DNA of 36,299 nucleotides from an uncultured Bacillota bacterium (GCA_905205665.1 CAJLEF010000011.1:1-36299), one strand, 5' to 3'; numbered from the stretch's first letter, positions 25,799 to 33,688 are shown. The notes: generated from the sequence alone by a model not told the origin. Numbers and translations are program-made.

Positions 25799-27536
25799 CT
25801 TTTGTTTTTAAAGCAATATGCAAATCGTCTAATTGTTTTTGATCTACTATATTTGGACACTCACTCATTAAATCAGAAGCACTGGCTGTTTTTGGAAAAG
25901 CAATAACATCACGAATATTTTCGGTATTTGTAAGAAGCATAGTAAGTCTATCAAGACCGATAGCTAAACCACCATGAGGAGGAGTTCCATATTTTAAAGC
26001 ATTTACAAAGAAGCCAAATTTATTTTGAATATCTTCTTCTGTTAATTCAAGAGCTTCAAACATTTTTTCTTGAATTTTTGAATCATGAATACGAATAGAA
26101 CCACCACCGGCTTCATAACCGTTGATAACAATATCATAAGCTTTAGAATAGCAATTTTCTTTATCATTAATTAACTTATCTACATCTTCATCTTTTGGAG
26201 CTGTAAAAGGATGATGACAAGCAACAAACCGTTGTTCTTCTTCACTATATTCAAAAGTTGGAAAATCCACCACCCAAAGAAGACGATAAATATTTTTATC
26301 AATAATATTTAAATCATTGGCTACTTTACATCTTAAAGCCCCTAAAACAGTTTTCATTTTATTACCGACAACAATAAAGACAACATCTCCTTTTTCTAAA
26401 GAAAGTCTTGAAATAATAGTCTTTTTCTCTTCTTCGGTTAAAGTTTTAGCAATACTACCGGTAAGTTCTTCATCATATTTTAAATAGATTAAACCACTAG
26501 CTCCTCGTTGTTTTACAAATTCTGTACACTTATCAATTTCTTTACGAGAATAATGTTCGGTTGCTTTTTTTGCTACTATGGCATCAATGTTTTCATTATT
26601 TTGATAGGCTTTTTGTAAAAACTCAATCGTAGTATCTTTAAAACATTCCTTAATTTCTTCAATTTTCATGTCATAACGTAAATCTGGTTTATCAGAGCCA
26701 TAATATTTCATAGCGTCTGTCCATTTCATTCTTTGAAGAGGTAAAGAAATATCAATACCTTTTATTTCTTTGAAAACTGAAGCAATCAAATTTTCAGTCA
26801 TAGACATAATATCTTCTTCACTGACAAAGCTCATTTCCATATCTACTTGTGTAAACTCTGGTTGTCTATCTGCTCTTAAATCTTCGTCACGGAAGCATTT
26901 GGCAATTTGAAAATATCTTTCAATACCCCCAACCATTAAAAGTTGTTTAAATAATTGTGGACTTTGAGGTAAAGCATAAAATTTGCCCTCATTAACTCTA
27001 CTAGGTACTAGATAATCTCTAGCTCCTTCTGGAGTAGATTTACATAAAACTGGTGTCTCCACTTCAATAAAATCATTATTAGTTAAAAACTTACGAATAG
27101 CCATCATGATTTTACTACGTGTAATTAGTTTATTTTTAATTTCATCACGCCGAATATCTAAATAACGATATTTAAGACGAGTATCTTCTAAAGCATTCGT
27201 ATCATCCGTAATTTGAAATGGTAATTCACTAGCATTATTTAATATTTCTAGGTTTTCAACCTCAATTTCTATTTCTCCAGATTTAATATCTTTATTTGGT
27301 TGTTCTCTTAAAGTAACGGTACCTTCTACTTTTAAAACATATTCATTTTTCACTTGTTCTGCCGTTTCATAATTTTGATTATCTGGATTCAAAACAAGTT
27401 GAACAAGACCACTTCTATCTCTTAAATCAATAAAGATAAGTCCTCCTAAATTTCTCTTTTTTTGAACCCAACCATAAACGGTTACTTTTTCATTTAACAT
27501 TTCTTTCGTAATTTCATTATTCCATAATTTTTTCAT
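25788..27536 (-). CDS. aspS: Aspartate--tRNA ligase
   Basis: Class IIb synthetase that charges tRNA with aspartate. The N-terminal OB-fold anticodon-binding domain contains GWVQKKRNLGGLIFIDLRDR; class II motif 2 is FRDEDLRADRQPEFTQ, and motif 3 is GLAIGLDRL. A bacterial-type GAD insertion domain sits between motifs 2 and 3 (about residues 290-415). At 582 residues it has the normal length for the bacterial discriminating or non-discriminating form; these cannot be separated by eye. AGGAGG precedes the ATG. Expression is controlled by the T-box leader upstream. It sits close to tRNA-Asn, but no Asp-tRNA genes are in the window. Confidence 0.97.
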   Translation of the reverse strand: MKKLWNNEITKEMLNEKVTVYGWVQKKRNLGGLIFIDLRDRSGLVQLVLNPDNQNYETAEQVKNEYVLKVEGTVTLREQPNKDIKSGEIEIEVENLEILNNASELPFQITDDTNALEDTRLKYRYLDIRRDEIKNKLITRSKIMMAIRKFLTNNDFIEVETPVLCKSTPEGARDYLVPSRVNEGKFYALPQSPQLFKQLLMVGGIERYFQIAKCFRDEDLRADRQPEFTQVDMEMSFVSEEDIMSMTENLIASVFKEIKGIDISLPLQRMKWTDAMKYYGSDKPDLRYDMKIEEIKECFKDTTIEFLQKAYQNNENIDAIVAKKATEHYSRKEIDKCTEFVKQRGASGLIYLKYDEELTGSIAKTLTEEEKKTIISRLSLEKGDVVFIVVGNKMKTVLGALRCKVANDLNIIDKNIYRLLWVVDFPTFEYSEEEQRFVACHHPFTAPKDEDVDKLINDKENCYSKAYDIVINGYEAGGGSIRIHDSKIQEKMFEALELTEEDIQNKFGFFVNALKYGTPPHGGLAIGLDRLTMLLTNTENIRDVIAFPKTASASDLMSECPNIVDQKQLDDLHIALKTKEQR

Positions 27537-27556
27537 AAAGTCCTCCTAATATAAAA

Positions 27557-27750
27557 AGACTCTACAAAACTTAAGGACGAGTAAAACCCGCGGTACCACC
27601 TTAATTCATAGAGTCTATGCACTTTTTCTTTTAACGCAAGAAATACGTTTTATTTTTATACTGGTGTCTTTCCATCTATCATTTTCTTTGATTTCACCAA
27701 CCTCAAAGTCTCTAATAAAATGATTAAATGTACTCTTCCAATCAATAAAT
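27557..27750 (-). ncRNA. T-box riboswitch leader of aspS
   Basis: Cis-acting RNA that reads the charging state of a tRNA. The conserved T-box sequence AGGTGGTACCGCGG is at 27602-27588 (minus strand). The stem I elements AGAGACTTTGAGGTTGGTG lie upstream. The specifier is probably GAC (27668-27666) in GGAAAGACACC, an Asp codon. The terminator stem AGACTCTA/TAGAGTCT (27616-27557) ends in five T. Uncharged tRNA-Asp would stabilise the antiterminator and let aspS be transcribed. The 5' border is approximate. Confidence 0.92.
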
Positions 27751-27780
27751 CAAACACAATCAGATCAAACTACATATAGA

Positions 27781-28062
27781 CTAATTACACATTAAATATG
27801 ATTCTATACATATTAATTAATACATTAAATATAATTATATACATTAATATAATCATATACATTAATATAATCATATACATTAATATAATTAATACGTTAA
27901 ATATATTTATATTAATTGCCCAAATAAAATAATGTATTATATAATTATTATAATATTTTTTTATATTTTGTCTAGTACCATTTAATTATTTTATAAAAAG
28001 CATATTTTTATTAATGAAATATATAAACAGAGAGAAAAATATTAATAATTAACATATCCTAC
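27781..28062. other. Gene-free, extremely AT-rich spacer
   Basis: Nearly pure A/T sequence between the T-box leader and the tRNA promoter. It holds no plausible gene in any frame. It contains the 18-bp tandem repeats listed separately and several degenerate copies of ACATTAA. Probably a spacer; bending or replication-related roles cannot be judged from the sequence. Confidence 0.5.
27837..27890. repeat. Three tandem copies of an 18-bp unit
   Basis: ATATACATTAATATAATC repeated at 27837, 27855 and 27873, the last with one change (final C to T). Degenerate half-units flank it on both sides. Confidence 0.9.
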
Positions 28063-28091
28063 TTGAAAAACAATATTTTTTTTGCTAAAAT
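28063..28091 (+). promoter_or_regulatory. Promoter of the tRNA-His gene
   Basis: TTGAAA, 17-base spacer, TAAAAT, ending 12 bases before the tRNA. Confidence 0.7.
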
Positions 28092-28102
28092 ACTATTCAT
28101 AT

Positions 28103-28179
28103 GGCGGAATTGGTGAAGTGGTTAACACACCGGATTGTGGCTCCGGCATGCAAGGGTTCGACCCCCTTATTTCGCCCCA
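28103..28179 (+). tRNA. tRNA-His (GTG anticodon)
   Basis: Full cloverleaf. The encoded extra G at position -1 pairs with C73, the identity mark of bacterial tRNA-His. The acceptor stem contains one G-T pair, the anticodon loop is ATTGTGGC, the T-loop GGTTCGACC, and CCA is encoded. Confidence 0.96.
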
Positions 28180-28217
28180 TTTTAAATTTTATTATTTATC
28201 ATTTTATAATTTTATTG

Positions 28218-28247
28218 TTGACAAAACTAAATAAAGTGATATATAAT
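28218..28247 (+). promoter_or_regulatory. Promoter of the tRNA-Asn gene
   Basis: TTGACA, 18-base spacer, TATAAT, 11 bases before the tRNA. It shows that tRNA-Asn can be transcribed separately from tRNA-His. Confidence 0.75.
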
Positions 28248-28258
28248 TTGTTTGTACT

Positions 28259-28334
28259 GCTCGATTAGCTCAGTCGGTAGAGCGCACGGCTGTTAACCGT
28301 TAGGTCGTAGGTTCGAGTCCTACATCGAGCGCCA
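28259..28334 (+). tRNA. tRNA-Asn (GTT anticodon)
   Basis: Seven-bp acceptor GCTCGAT/ATCGAGC, discriminator G, encoded CCA, anticodon loop CTGTTAA, D-arm AGCTCAGTCGGTAGAGC, T-loop GGTTCGAGTCC. 76 bases. Confidence 0.97.
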
Positions 28335-28345
28335 TTTAGTAAATT

Positions 28346-28369
28346 ACAAACCTTTGGGTTTGTTTTTTT
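28346..28369 (+). terminator. Intrinsic terminator after tRNA-Asn
   Basis: ACAAACC/GGTTTGT stem with a TTTG loop and a run of seven T. Confidence 0.85.
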
Positions 28370-28418
28370 GTGCCTATCTCTATTTTTTATTTAAGCATAA
28401 GATACCATAGGTGGTCTT

Positions 28419-28898
28419 ATGCTTTTTTTCGCAGCAATATTAACAAGTATTGATTGTTTTATTATTGGACTTTCTTTAAAGATTGAACAAAAGAAATTAA
28501 GTATGGACAAGTTATTATGTTTACCTCTATTTTTATTTATACTTTATGATGCTTTTTTGTTTTTATTTTCTAAAATAACTTGGCCTTTTCATGATTTAAA
28601 AATTCAATTTCATTTATTTCTTCTTTTAGCCATATTAGCTTATAAAGAAAATAATAATATTTATCAAAATATTTCTCTTAGAAAGTTATTTCTGCTTTTT
28701 TTTACTAATTCATTAGATGGTTTATTAGTAGCCTCTACTTTTTTAGGTCAAAAACATCCATTTTATTTAAGCTTTATCTTTACAAGTATTACTTTTTTAT
28801 TTTTTATGATAGGTTTTAAAACTCCTTTGAAATTAAAAAAAAAGAAATACACGATTAGTATCCTTTTCTTATTATTAGCGTTTTTAAGCCTCTTTTAA
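28419..28898 (+). CDS. MntP/YtaF-like small membrane protein
   Basis: Five or six hydrophobic helices and short basic loops. SIDCFIIGLSL in helix 1 and NSLDGLLVASTFLG in helix 4 form the two-fold internal repeat with a buried Asp that is typical of MntP (manganese efflux) and YtaF proteins (DUF204). It is slightly shorter (159 residues) than MntP (about 185). AGGTGG precedes the ATG by four bases. The end overlaps the convergent dusB gene by 15 bases. Manganese export is the likely role but is inferred from two motifs only. Confidence 0.65.
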   Translation: MLFFAAILTSIDCFIIGLSLKIEQKKLSMDKLLCLPLFLFILYDAFLFLFSKITWPFHDLKIQFHLFLLLAILAYKENNNIYQNISLRKLFLLFFTNSLDGLLVASTFLGQKHPFYLSFIFTSITFLFFMIGFKTPLKLKKKKYTISILFLLLAFLSLF

Positions 28899-29870
28899 TA
28901 TTTTCTCGTAATCATCTAAAACTTTCATGATTTCATCTTCCGTTTTGCACTCACAAATAAGCTTTTTAATTTCTTTATTATCAGGCATTCCTTTTAAATA
29001 AAATAATATATTAGAACGAATTTCAAGCATGGCAAGTTTTAAACACTTGTCTTCTTTTAAAACTTGAAAATGTCTTTTCATCATGGCTATTTTTTCTTCA
29101 TAAGTAGGTGGTGACAAAAGAGTTTGATTTTCTAAATAATATAAACATTCTCTCATAAGCCAAGGATTTCCAAGAAGCCCTCGACCAATCATTACCCCAT
29201 CACAGCCAGTTTCTTTTAGCATATTATAAGCGTCCATAGGAGTCTTTACATCGCCATTGCCAATGACTGGGATAGAAACAGCTTCTTTGACTTTTTTTAT
29301 ATATTCCCATCTAGCTTGGCCACTGTAACCTTGAGCTCTAGTTCTAGCATGAAGAGTAATGGCACTGGCACCGGCTTCTTCAATTGTTTTGGCGACTTCC
29401 ACACAGTTAATACTATTTTCATCCCATCCAAGACGAATCTTTACTGTAACAGGAACCTTAACAGCTTGAACTACGCTTGAAACAATAGTTTTTATTTTTT
29501 CTGGATCTTTTAAAAGGGCACTTCCAGCCTGACAAGATAAGGCTACTTTAGGTACGGGACATCCCATATTGATATCAATCAATACTTTTTGGTGTAAATT
29601 AGTTATTATTTGTGCTGCTTTTGCCATTGTAGCGGCATCAGAACCAAATATTTGAATAGCAACTGGAATATTAAGTTTATCAATACCGTTTAACATTTCC
29701 AAAGTTTTCTTATTTTCTCTTACTATTGCCTCAGCACTTAATAACTCAGTAATTGCATATCCTACTCCCATTTCCTCACATATTTTCATATAAGAAGGAT
29801 TTGATATCCCAGCCATAGGAGCTAACACTATTTGATTTTTAATTTCTATATTTCCTATTTTCCATTTCAT
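28884..29870 (-). CDS. dusB: tRNA-dihydrouridine synthase
   Basis: FMN enzyme reducing uridine to dihydrouridine in the tRNA D-loop with NAD(P)H. TIM-barrel motifs: LAPMAGISNPSY (FMN), INMGCPVPK with the catalytic Cys, VTVKIRLGWDE, ITLHARTRAQGYSG, IGNGDVKTP and MIGRGLLGNPWL. The C-terminal helical tRNA-binding domain is present. 328 residues from the ATG at 29870, which is preferred over the GTG at 29882 because CAGGTG lies nine bases before it. It is the last host gene before the prophage. Confidence 0.95.
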   Translation of the reverse strand: MKWKIGNIEIKNQIVLAPMAGISNPSYMKICEEMGVGYAITELLSAEAIVRENKKTLEMLNGIDKLNIPVAIQIFGSDAATMAKAAQIITNLHQKVLIDINMGCPVPKVALSCQAGSALLKDPEKIKTIVSSVVQAVKVPVTVKIRLGWDENSINCVEVAKTIEEAGASAITLHARTRAQGYSGQARWEYIKKVKEAVSIPVIGNGDVKTPMDAYNMLKETGCDGVMIGRGLLGNPWLMRECLYYLENQTLLSPPTYEEKIAMMKRHFQVLKEDKCLKLAMLEIRSNILFYLKGMPDNKEIKKLICECKTEDEIMKVLDDYEKILKEA

Positions 29871-29936
29871 ATTGTTTATCACCTGCTCACAAAATTAATA
29901 CATACAATTATAACATAATTTTTAAAAAAAATCTTA

Positions 29937-29965
29937 TTGACATTGTCCCCCCAATGTGATATACT
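29937..29965 (+). promoter_or_regulatory. Near-consensus promoter with built-in inverted repeat
   Basis: TTGACA, 17-base spacer, TATACT. The spacer begins within ACATTG-(TCCCCC)-CAATGT, a 6-bp inverted repeat around six pyrimidines. Its placement suggests an operator for a repressor. Confidence 0.85.
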
Positions 29966-29991
29966 TAATATGTAATGAGGGAGGTGAGAAA

Positions 29992-30105
29992 ATGTTACAA
30001 ATTGAAAAAGTTGATATGAGCCTTGAAACAGCATACCAACTTTACGAATTAGGATTTGCCGTAATCTTCAAAAACGGAAATATCCTATTAGTGAGAGAGG
30101 ATTAA
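29992..30105 (+). CDS. 37-residue hypothetical protein
   Basis: Small gene with an excellent ribosome site (GGAGGTGA, four bases before the ATG) right behind a strong promoter. The product begins MLQIEKVDMSLETAYQLYEL and ends in LVRED: a helix followed by a beta-hairpin-like FAVIFKNGNILLV. It is unknown to me. The location at the prophage edge, strand opposite to the late genes, suggests a gene expressed in the lysogen. Confidence 0.7.
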   Translation: MLQIEKVDMSLETAYQLYELGFAVIFKNGNILLVRED

Positions 30106-30117
30106 TTCCTCCTCACT
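30090..30117 (+). promoter_or_regulatory. Hairpin over the stop codon of the 37-residue gene
   Basis: AGTGAG-A-GAGGA pairs with TCCTC-CTCACT (11 bp with one bulged A, loop TTAAT). No U-run follows, so it may be a processing or RNA-stability element rather than a terminator. Confidence 0.5.
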
Positions 30118-30171
30118 GATTATTATATACTAATAAAATAATAAATGCAATCATAGTATATAGGAGGGATT

Positions 30172-30363
30172 ATGAACAAAAAAAAATTCAATCAGAGTGA
30201 ATATGTAAATGAATATAAAAAAAAGCACTATTCACCACTTAAAATTAATTTAAAAAAAGAAGAAAAAGAAGAACTTGACAAATTGTTAGCCGAGGAAGGT
30301 ATTACTCAAACACAATTTATAAGAAATGCAATTGAGGATTTGAAAGCAAAAAAAAAGAGGTAG
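30172..30363 (+). CDS. Ribbon-helix-helix-like small protein
   Basis: 63 residues, basic N-terminus then LKINLKKEEKEELDKLLAEE and GITQTQFIRNAIEDLK. This is the beta strand, helix, turn, helix pattern of CopG/Arc-type DNA-binding proteins (SPLKINL as the strand; TQTQFIRNAI as the second helix). Such proteins are dimeric repressors, often in plasmids and phages. AGGAGGG precedes the ATG. It is downstream of the 37-residue gene and could bind the operator-like repeat in its promoter. Confidence 0.7.
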   Translation: MNKKKFNQSEYVNEYKKKHYSPLKINLKKEEKEELDKLLAEEGITQTQFIRNAIEDLKAKKKR

Positions 30364-30387
30364 CGACATAAACGTCGTTACCTTTTT
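30359..30387. terminator. Bidirectional terminator between moron and lysis genes
   Basis: GGTAGCGAC/GTCGTTACC (9 bp, one G-T pair), loop ATAAAC, followed by five T on plus and preceded by seven A (T on minus). It ends both the rightward small genes and the leftward endolysin transcript. Confidence 0.8.
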
Positions 30388-31237
30388 AATATAATTTAAT
30401 ATTATCCCAACGTGTAGTGCCATGTTGATAGTTAAGATCCACTTGTTTTTGAACTGCTGAAAAATTAGAGCCTAAGGCTTGTTTTCTTGCACTTCCATTA
30501 CCAAAATCTCCTCTTATAGTCTTTTTAACTAATGTTAAAATATCTACACTAGGAGCTGGTGCTGGAGTTGGCTGTGTTGCTGGTTTATTACCAGATAATA
30601 TTTCATTAACTCTTTTTTGAACTTCACTATATCTAGAACCTAGAGCATTTTTACGAGCATCACCATTTCCATATTTACCATTGATAACTTCTTTAGCCAA
30701 TTCATCTACAGATTTATTAGCTATATCACTACTAGGAGTTGGTGGCAAGCTAGGTTTCCAACCTTTTGGAGCAATACAACCTCTATATGTATAACCACTT
30801 GATAATCCATATCTACCATTTTTATTATCAGTTGTAGTTATCCAGAATGGAGTTGAACTTCCATAACCAGACTGAGCATATTTATGACCTCCATCTTCTA
30901 AGGCTATAGCAACATGACCAGCTCCATCAGAGCCATTTAAAGTTGCTCCTTTTTGCCATACCATGATACCACCTTTTACTGGAGTTTTAACTACTGATAA
31001 ACCACTTGCTATGGCTCTTTCAATAAAGTTTTCAGCATTACAATTTAAGTGATATTTTTCATATCCTAGATTTTCTTGTTCATTATAAGCCCCACATACA
31101 TATCCTACACAGTTGGCTAAAACATTACATTGAGAATCTGTTGGCTTTCCTTGAATACATGTAGAATACCCACCATTAGCTTGTCTGATAAAATATTTAT
31201 TTCCGGCTGTAGGCCTTGTAGTTCTGACATTACCCAT
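30386..31237 (-). CDS. Phage endolysin: CHAP amidase/endopeptidase with two CW_7 repeats
   Basis: Peptidoglycan hydrolase that lyses the host. The N-terminal CHAP domain has the nucleophile Cys in LANCVGYVCG (about residue 43) and the His in GAGHVAIAL (about 108). The early KYFIRQANGGYSTCI is typical of phage CHAP lysins. A Pro-rich linker (PPTPSS) leads to two CW_7 (Cpl-7-type) cell-wall-binding repeats, KSVDELAKEVINGKYGNG and DILTLVKKTIRGDFGNG, separated by a second Pro-rich linker. ATG at 31237 is chosen because GAGGAGGT lies nine bases before it. No signal peptide, so release depends on the holin. Confidence 0.92.
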   Translation of the reverse strand: MGNVRTTRPTAGNKYFIRQANGGYSTCIQGKPTDSQCNVLANCVGYVCGAYNEQENLGYEKYHLNCNAENFIERAIASGLSVVKTPVKGGIMVWQKGATLNGSDGAGHVAIALEDGGHKYAQSGYGSSTPFWITTTDNKNGRYGLSSGYTYRGCIAPKGWKPSLPPTPSSDIANKSVDELAKEVINGKYGNGDARKNALGSRYSEVQKRVNEILSGNKPATQPTPAPAPSVDILTLVKKTIRGDFGNGSARKQALGSNFSAVQKQVDLNYQHGTTRWDNIKLY

Positions 31238-31238
31238 A

Positions 31239-31439
31239 TTATTCAACCTCCTCTACTATAGAATCTTCTGGATCAAATAAATCCTCTTTAGAATCAGTAT
31301 TGAAAGTAGTTTGTTCTCCATAAGGTGTTGTATCTGGATCAGCACCAATTCCATCTTCCTCCATGATATAGTTGTTTTTATACTCTTCAACTAAATCTTT
31401 GTCATACTCTACTTCTATGACTTGTTTTTCTTCTTCCAT
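31239..31439 (-). CDS. Small acidic phage protein
   Basis: 66 residues, very rich in Asp and Glu (VEVEYDKDLVEEYKNN, PEDSIVEEVE), no membrane segment and no recognised domain. A good ribosome site (AGGAGAG) precedes the ATG. It is placed between the holin and endolysin genes, downstream of a strong hairpin, one base before the endolysin start. It could regulate lysis or be a minor structural protein; nothing in the sequence decides. Confidence 0.65.
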   Translation of the reverse strand: MEEEKQVIEVEYDKDLVEEYKNNYIMEEDGIGADPDTTPYGEQTTFNTDSKEDLFDPEDSIVEEVE

Positions 31440-31469
31440 TTTTTCACTCTCCTTTTTTATGGAATATAT

Positions 31470-31493
31470 AAAAAAGAGGGTTGTCCCTCTTTT
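31470..31493. terminator. Strong hairpin between holin and endolysin genes
   Basis: AAAAGAGGG/CCCTCTTTT, 9 bp perfect, 4-base loop, with A/T runs on both sides, so a U-run follows on the minus strand. It would reduce late transcription into the acidic-protein and endolysin genes. Confidence 0.75.
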
Positions 31494-31502
31494 CTACCTT
31501 GT

Positions 31503-31808
31503 TTATTCTTCTGTTTTATTATCAGTCGGTGTTTTTTCTTTTTTGTTCTTATTAAAGTCATTTAAGCCGTTAGAACTTAAACTAATTGCAATTGCATTTA
31601 AGAAATAAAGAACTATGTCTTTATAATTAAATGTTCCTGTAACAGCATTGGTCATCATTATTAGAAATGCTGCAATAAAAAAACTCCAATATTTAGTTGG
31701 AATTTTTTTTATAAACTTTATTTCTTTTGTGAATTCAACGACCATGTAGACTGCTCCTACTAACCCACTAAATGTTAGTAGAACTTTCCAAGTTAGAAAA
31801 GTATCCAT
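31503..31808 (-). CDS. Phage holin
   Basis: 101 residues with three hydrophobic segments (LLTFSGLVGAVYMVV, YWSFFIAAFLIMMTN and VLYFLNAIAISLS) and a charged Lys/Glu-rich tail (NKNKKEKTPTDNKTEE). Size, topology and position before the endolysin gene fit a phage holin that forms membrane holes at the lysis time. The ATG overlaps the preceding stop codon (TAATG), giving translational coupling. Confidence 0.82.
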   Translation of the reverse strand: MDTFLTWKVLLTFSGLVGAVYMVVEFTKEIKFIKKIPTKYWSFFIAAFLIMMTNAVTGTFNYKDIVLYFLNAIAISLSSNGLNDFNKNKKEKTPTDNKTEE

Positions 31809-32155
31809 TATATCTTACCTTCTTTCACTAAATTATCAAACATTTCATCAACATAACTATCTCCACCTAGATCGTTATACTTTTTCTTTGATTCATGTAA
31901 TATTAATTTTTCTTCTACTGTTGGGGTATAACCATTTTTTATTTTTGACATTAATGAAACTAAATCTGCTTTACATCTTGCTAGTGTTTCTTGATTTAAG
32001 TTTTCTTTCAATGAATCTATTTTGTCATTAAATTGTTTTCTGATATTATCTAATTTCGCCTCTATATTATCCTTTTTTCGTGCATTAGAACTTTGAATAA
32101 GAGTTGTTATTACAACTCCAACAGTCGTAATAGCCGTTACAATAATGGTATCCAT
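31808..32155 (-). CDS. Phage membrane-anchored coiled-coil protein
   Basis: 115 residues: one N-terminal membrane helix (IIVTAITTVGVVITTLI) and a charged coiled coil (AKLDNIRKQFNDKIDSLKEN), then a helical tail. Such proteins sit next to holins in many Firmicutes phages (XhlA-like organisation) and may help lysis. It starts inside the stop codon of the upstream gene (TAATG). Confidence 0.6.
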   Translation of the reverse strand: MDTIIVTAITTVGVVITTLIQSSNARKKDNIEAKLDNIRKQFNDKIDSLKENLNQETLARCKADLVSLMSKIKNGYTPTVEEKLILHESKKKYNDLGGDSYVDEMFDNLVKEGKI

Positions 32156-32664
32156 TATTCATTATCTGTGGGCTTTTTAGGGAACTCGACATTATATGGA
32201 AATCCCTCCTGTTTAGTAATATCTCTTAATTGCTGACGATATTTAGCCCATTTACCATTAGTTATACTTGATAAAATAGAGAAAAAACTTTTGATTACTT
32301 GTAAGATGTTTAACATTGTTATTTCTTCGGGAAATTCAAATGAAAATCTGTCAATAGCCAGTTCTTTGTCGCTTTCATTCAATAATTCGTTTCTTTTCGC
32401 CCTGATTTCTGTTGCTAGAACATCTTTTTCATACTGGATAGCATAATTGTACCATTTTTCGTAATTTTTGCTTATATCAGCCCCTAATGTGCTTCTATAA
32501 GTTGTTTTGATAGTGTATGCATCATATTCGTATGATATATTTTCGTTTTCATCTTTTTCCTCTCTATGATTTTTAATATCAAAAAAGACAACATCGCACG
32601 TGTTGTCTTGAATATTATTGATTTCAAAATCATTTTGAGGAAGTCTGTCGCTTTTTACTTTCAT
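32155..32664 (-). CDS. Phage tail fibre assembly chaperone-like protein
   Basis: The C-terminal part, KWAKYRQQLRDITKQEGFP followed by PKKP, is the hallmark of tail-fibre assembly/phage tail chaperone proteins; AEIR-like RAKRNELLNES earlier also fits. These proteins help fold and trimerise the tail tip protein. A hydrophobic insert (IKSFFSILSSIT) lies between the two parts. It normally follows the tail fibre gene directly; here the DGR cassette is inserted between them. Its start lies 35 bases inside the reverse transcriptase gene. Confidence 0.7.
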   Translation of the reverse strand: MKVKSDRLPQNDFEINNIQDNTCDVVFFDIKNHREEKDENENISYEYDAYTIKTTYRSTLGADISKNYEKWYNYAIQYEKDVLATEIRAKRNELLNESDKELAIDRFSFEFPEEITMLNILQVIKSFFSILSSITNGKWAKYRQQLRDITKQEGFPYNVEFPKKPTDNE

Positions 32665-33688
32665 TACTAACGACCTCCTTACATTTATTGTAATTGATAT
32701 ACGGCTTGATATATTTTTGCTGATAATTGTATGAATCGCAATGTTTCAACCACCCAGCATAAGATAACATAGCAGCCGCATCGTGAAAGTTAAGTTCTTC
32801 TTTTTTTGATATTTTTTTTGCTCTCCTCTTGATTCTTAAAAAATTTCCTCTTCTTAAAGTTGTATATCCTCTATAAAAACGATAACCTAAAAAATCTAAT
32901 GGCCTACTATCAGTTTTAAATAATTGCCAATTTTCTTTAATTACTAAATGCTCTTTATCCAAAAATTCATCGATTTTTATTTTTATCTTATGTAACTCTT
33001 TTTTATTATTAGAAAATAAAACCATATCATCCATGTAGCGAACATAATATTTAACTTTCAATTCTTCTTTAATGAAATGATCTAAATCCTGTAAATAAAA
33101 ATTAGCAAACCATTGAGAAGTGAAATTTCCAATCGGGATGCCGTTATCAGAACTATCTATTATTGAATCAATTAACCATAAGGTTTCTTTATCTTTAATT
33201 TTAATTCTAAATTTATCTTTAAGAATAGCTTTGTCTATAGATGGATAAAACTTTTTAATATCAAGTTTCAAGCAATATTTGGTATATTTACGATCATCTA
33301 CTAAAATTTTATCAATATACTTTTTACCATATAATAAACCTCGTCCCTTTATAGAAGCACAGCAAAGTTCATACATTCCTTTTTTAATAACTGATTCTAA
33401 TTGAAGCATCAAAGCCCAATGAATAACTTGGTCAGGATAAAATTGTGGCTTATAGATTATTCTTTCTTTTTTTCTTACACCATCATGAATCTTCATTTCA
33501 ATATATGGCGAAGGCACATAAGTATGTTCTTTTAACATTTTTTGAATTTGTAATGCATAATATGTAGGCGAATCAAGTATTTTTTCCACTACTTTTCTAC
33601 CTTTTTTTCCTTTAGAAGCATGCATTATAGCAGATTCAAGATTACCTAGACTTATTATCTTACCGTAAATATTACCTACTCTTTTCAT
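32630..33688 (-). CDS. DGR reverse transcriptase
   Basis: RNA-dependent DNA polymerase that copies the template repeat with errors at adenines. Catalytic Asp143 is in LDIKKFYPSID, and the YMDD box is at residues 218-221 (YVRYMDDMVLF). Motif 4 reads IGNFTSQ (186-192); the SQ ending is characteristic of diversity-generating retroelement enzymes, whereas retrons and group II introns have QG there. No maturase, endonuclease or integrase domain is attached (352 residues). N-terminal SLGNLESAIMHASKGK matches the usual DGR RT start. AAAGGA precedes the ATG. The template repeat lies 145 bases upstream. Confidence 0.95.
   Translation of the reverse strand: MKRVGNIYGKIISLGNLESAIMHASKGKKGRKVVEKILDSPTYYALQIQKMLKEHTYVPSPYIEMKIHDGVRKKERIIYKPQFYPDQVIHWALMLQLESVIKKGMYELCCASIKGRGLLYGKKYIDKILVDDRKYTKYCLKLDIKKFYPSIDKAILKDKFRIKIKDKETLWLIDSIIDSSDNGIPIGNFTSQWFANFYLQDLDHFIKEELKVKYYVRYMDDMVLFSNNKKELHKIKIKIDEFLDKEHLVIKENWQLFKTDSRPLDFLGYRFYRGYTTLRRGNFLRIKRRAKKISKKEELNFHDAAAMLSYAGWLKHCDSYNYQQKYIKPYINYNKCKEVVSNESKKRQTSSK

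Noticed and set aside
27837..27890. CRISPR array
   Set aside because: The 18-bp units are directly adjacent without spacers and there are no cas genes.
28259..28334. tRNA-Asn 3' end as the prophage attachment site
   Set aside because: The MntP-like gene and dusB, both host genes, lie between the tRNA and the first phage gene; no duplicated tRNA end is seen in the window. The attachment site could not be located.
32630..33688. Retron or group II intron reverse transcriptase
   Set aside because: Motif 4 ends in SQ, no maturase or endonuclease domain is attached, and an adjacent TR/VR pair with adenine-only changes is present.
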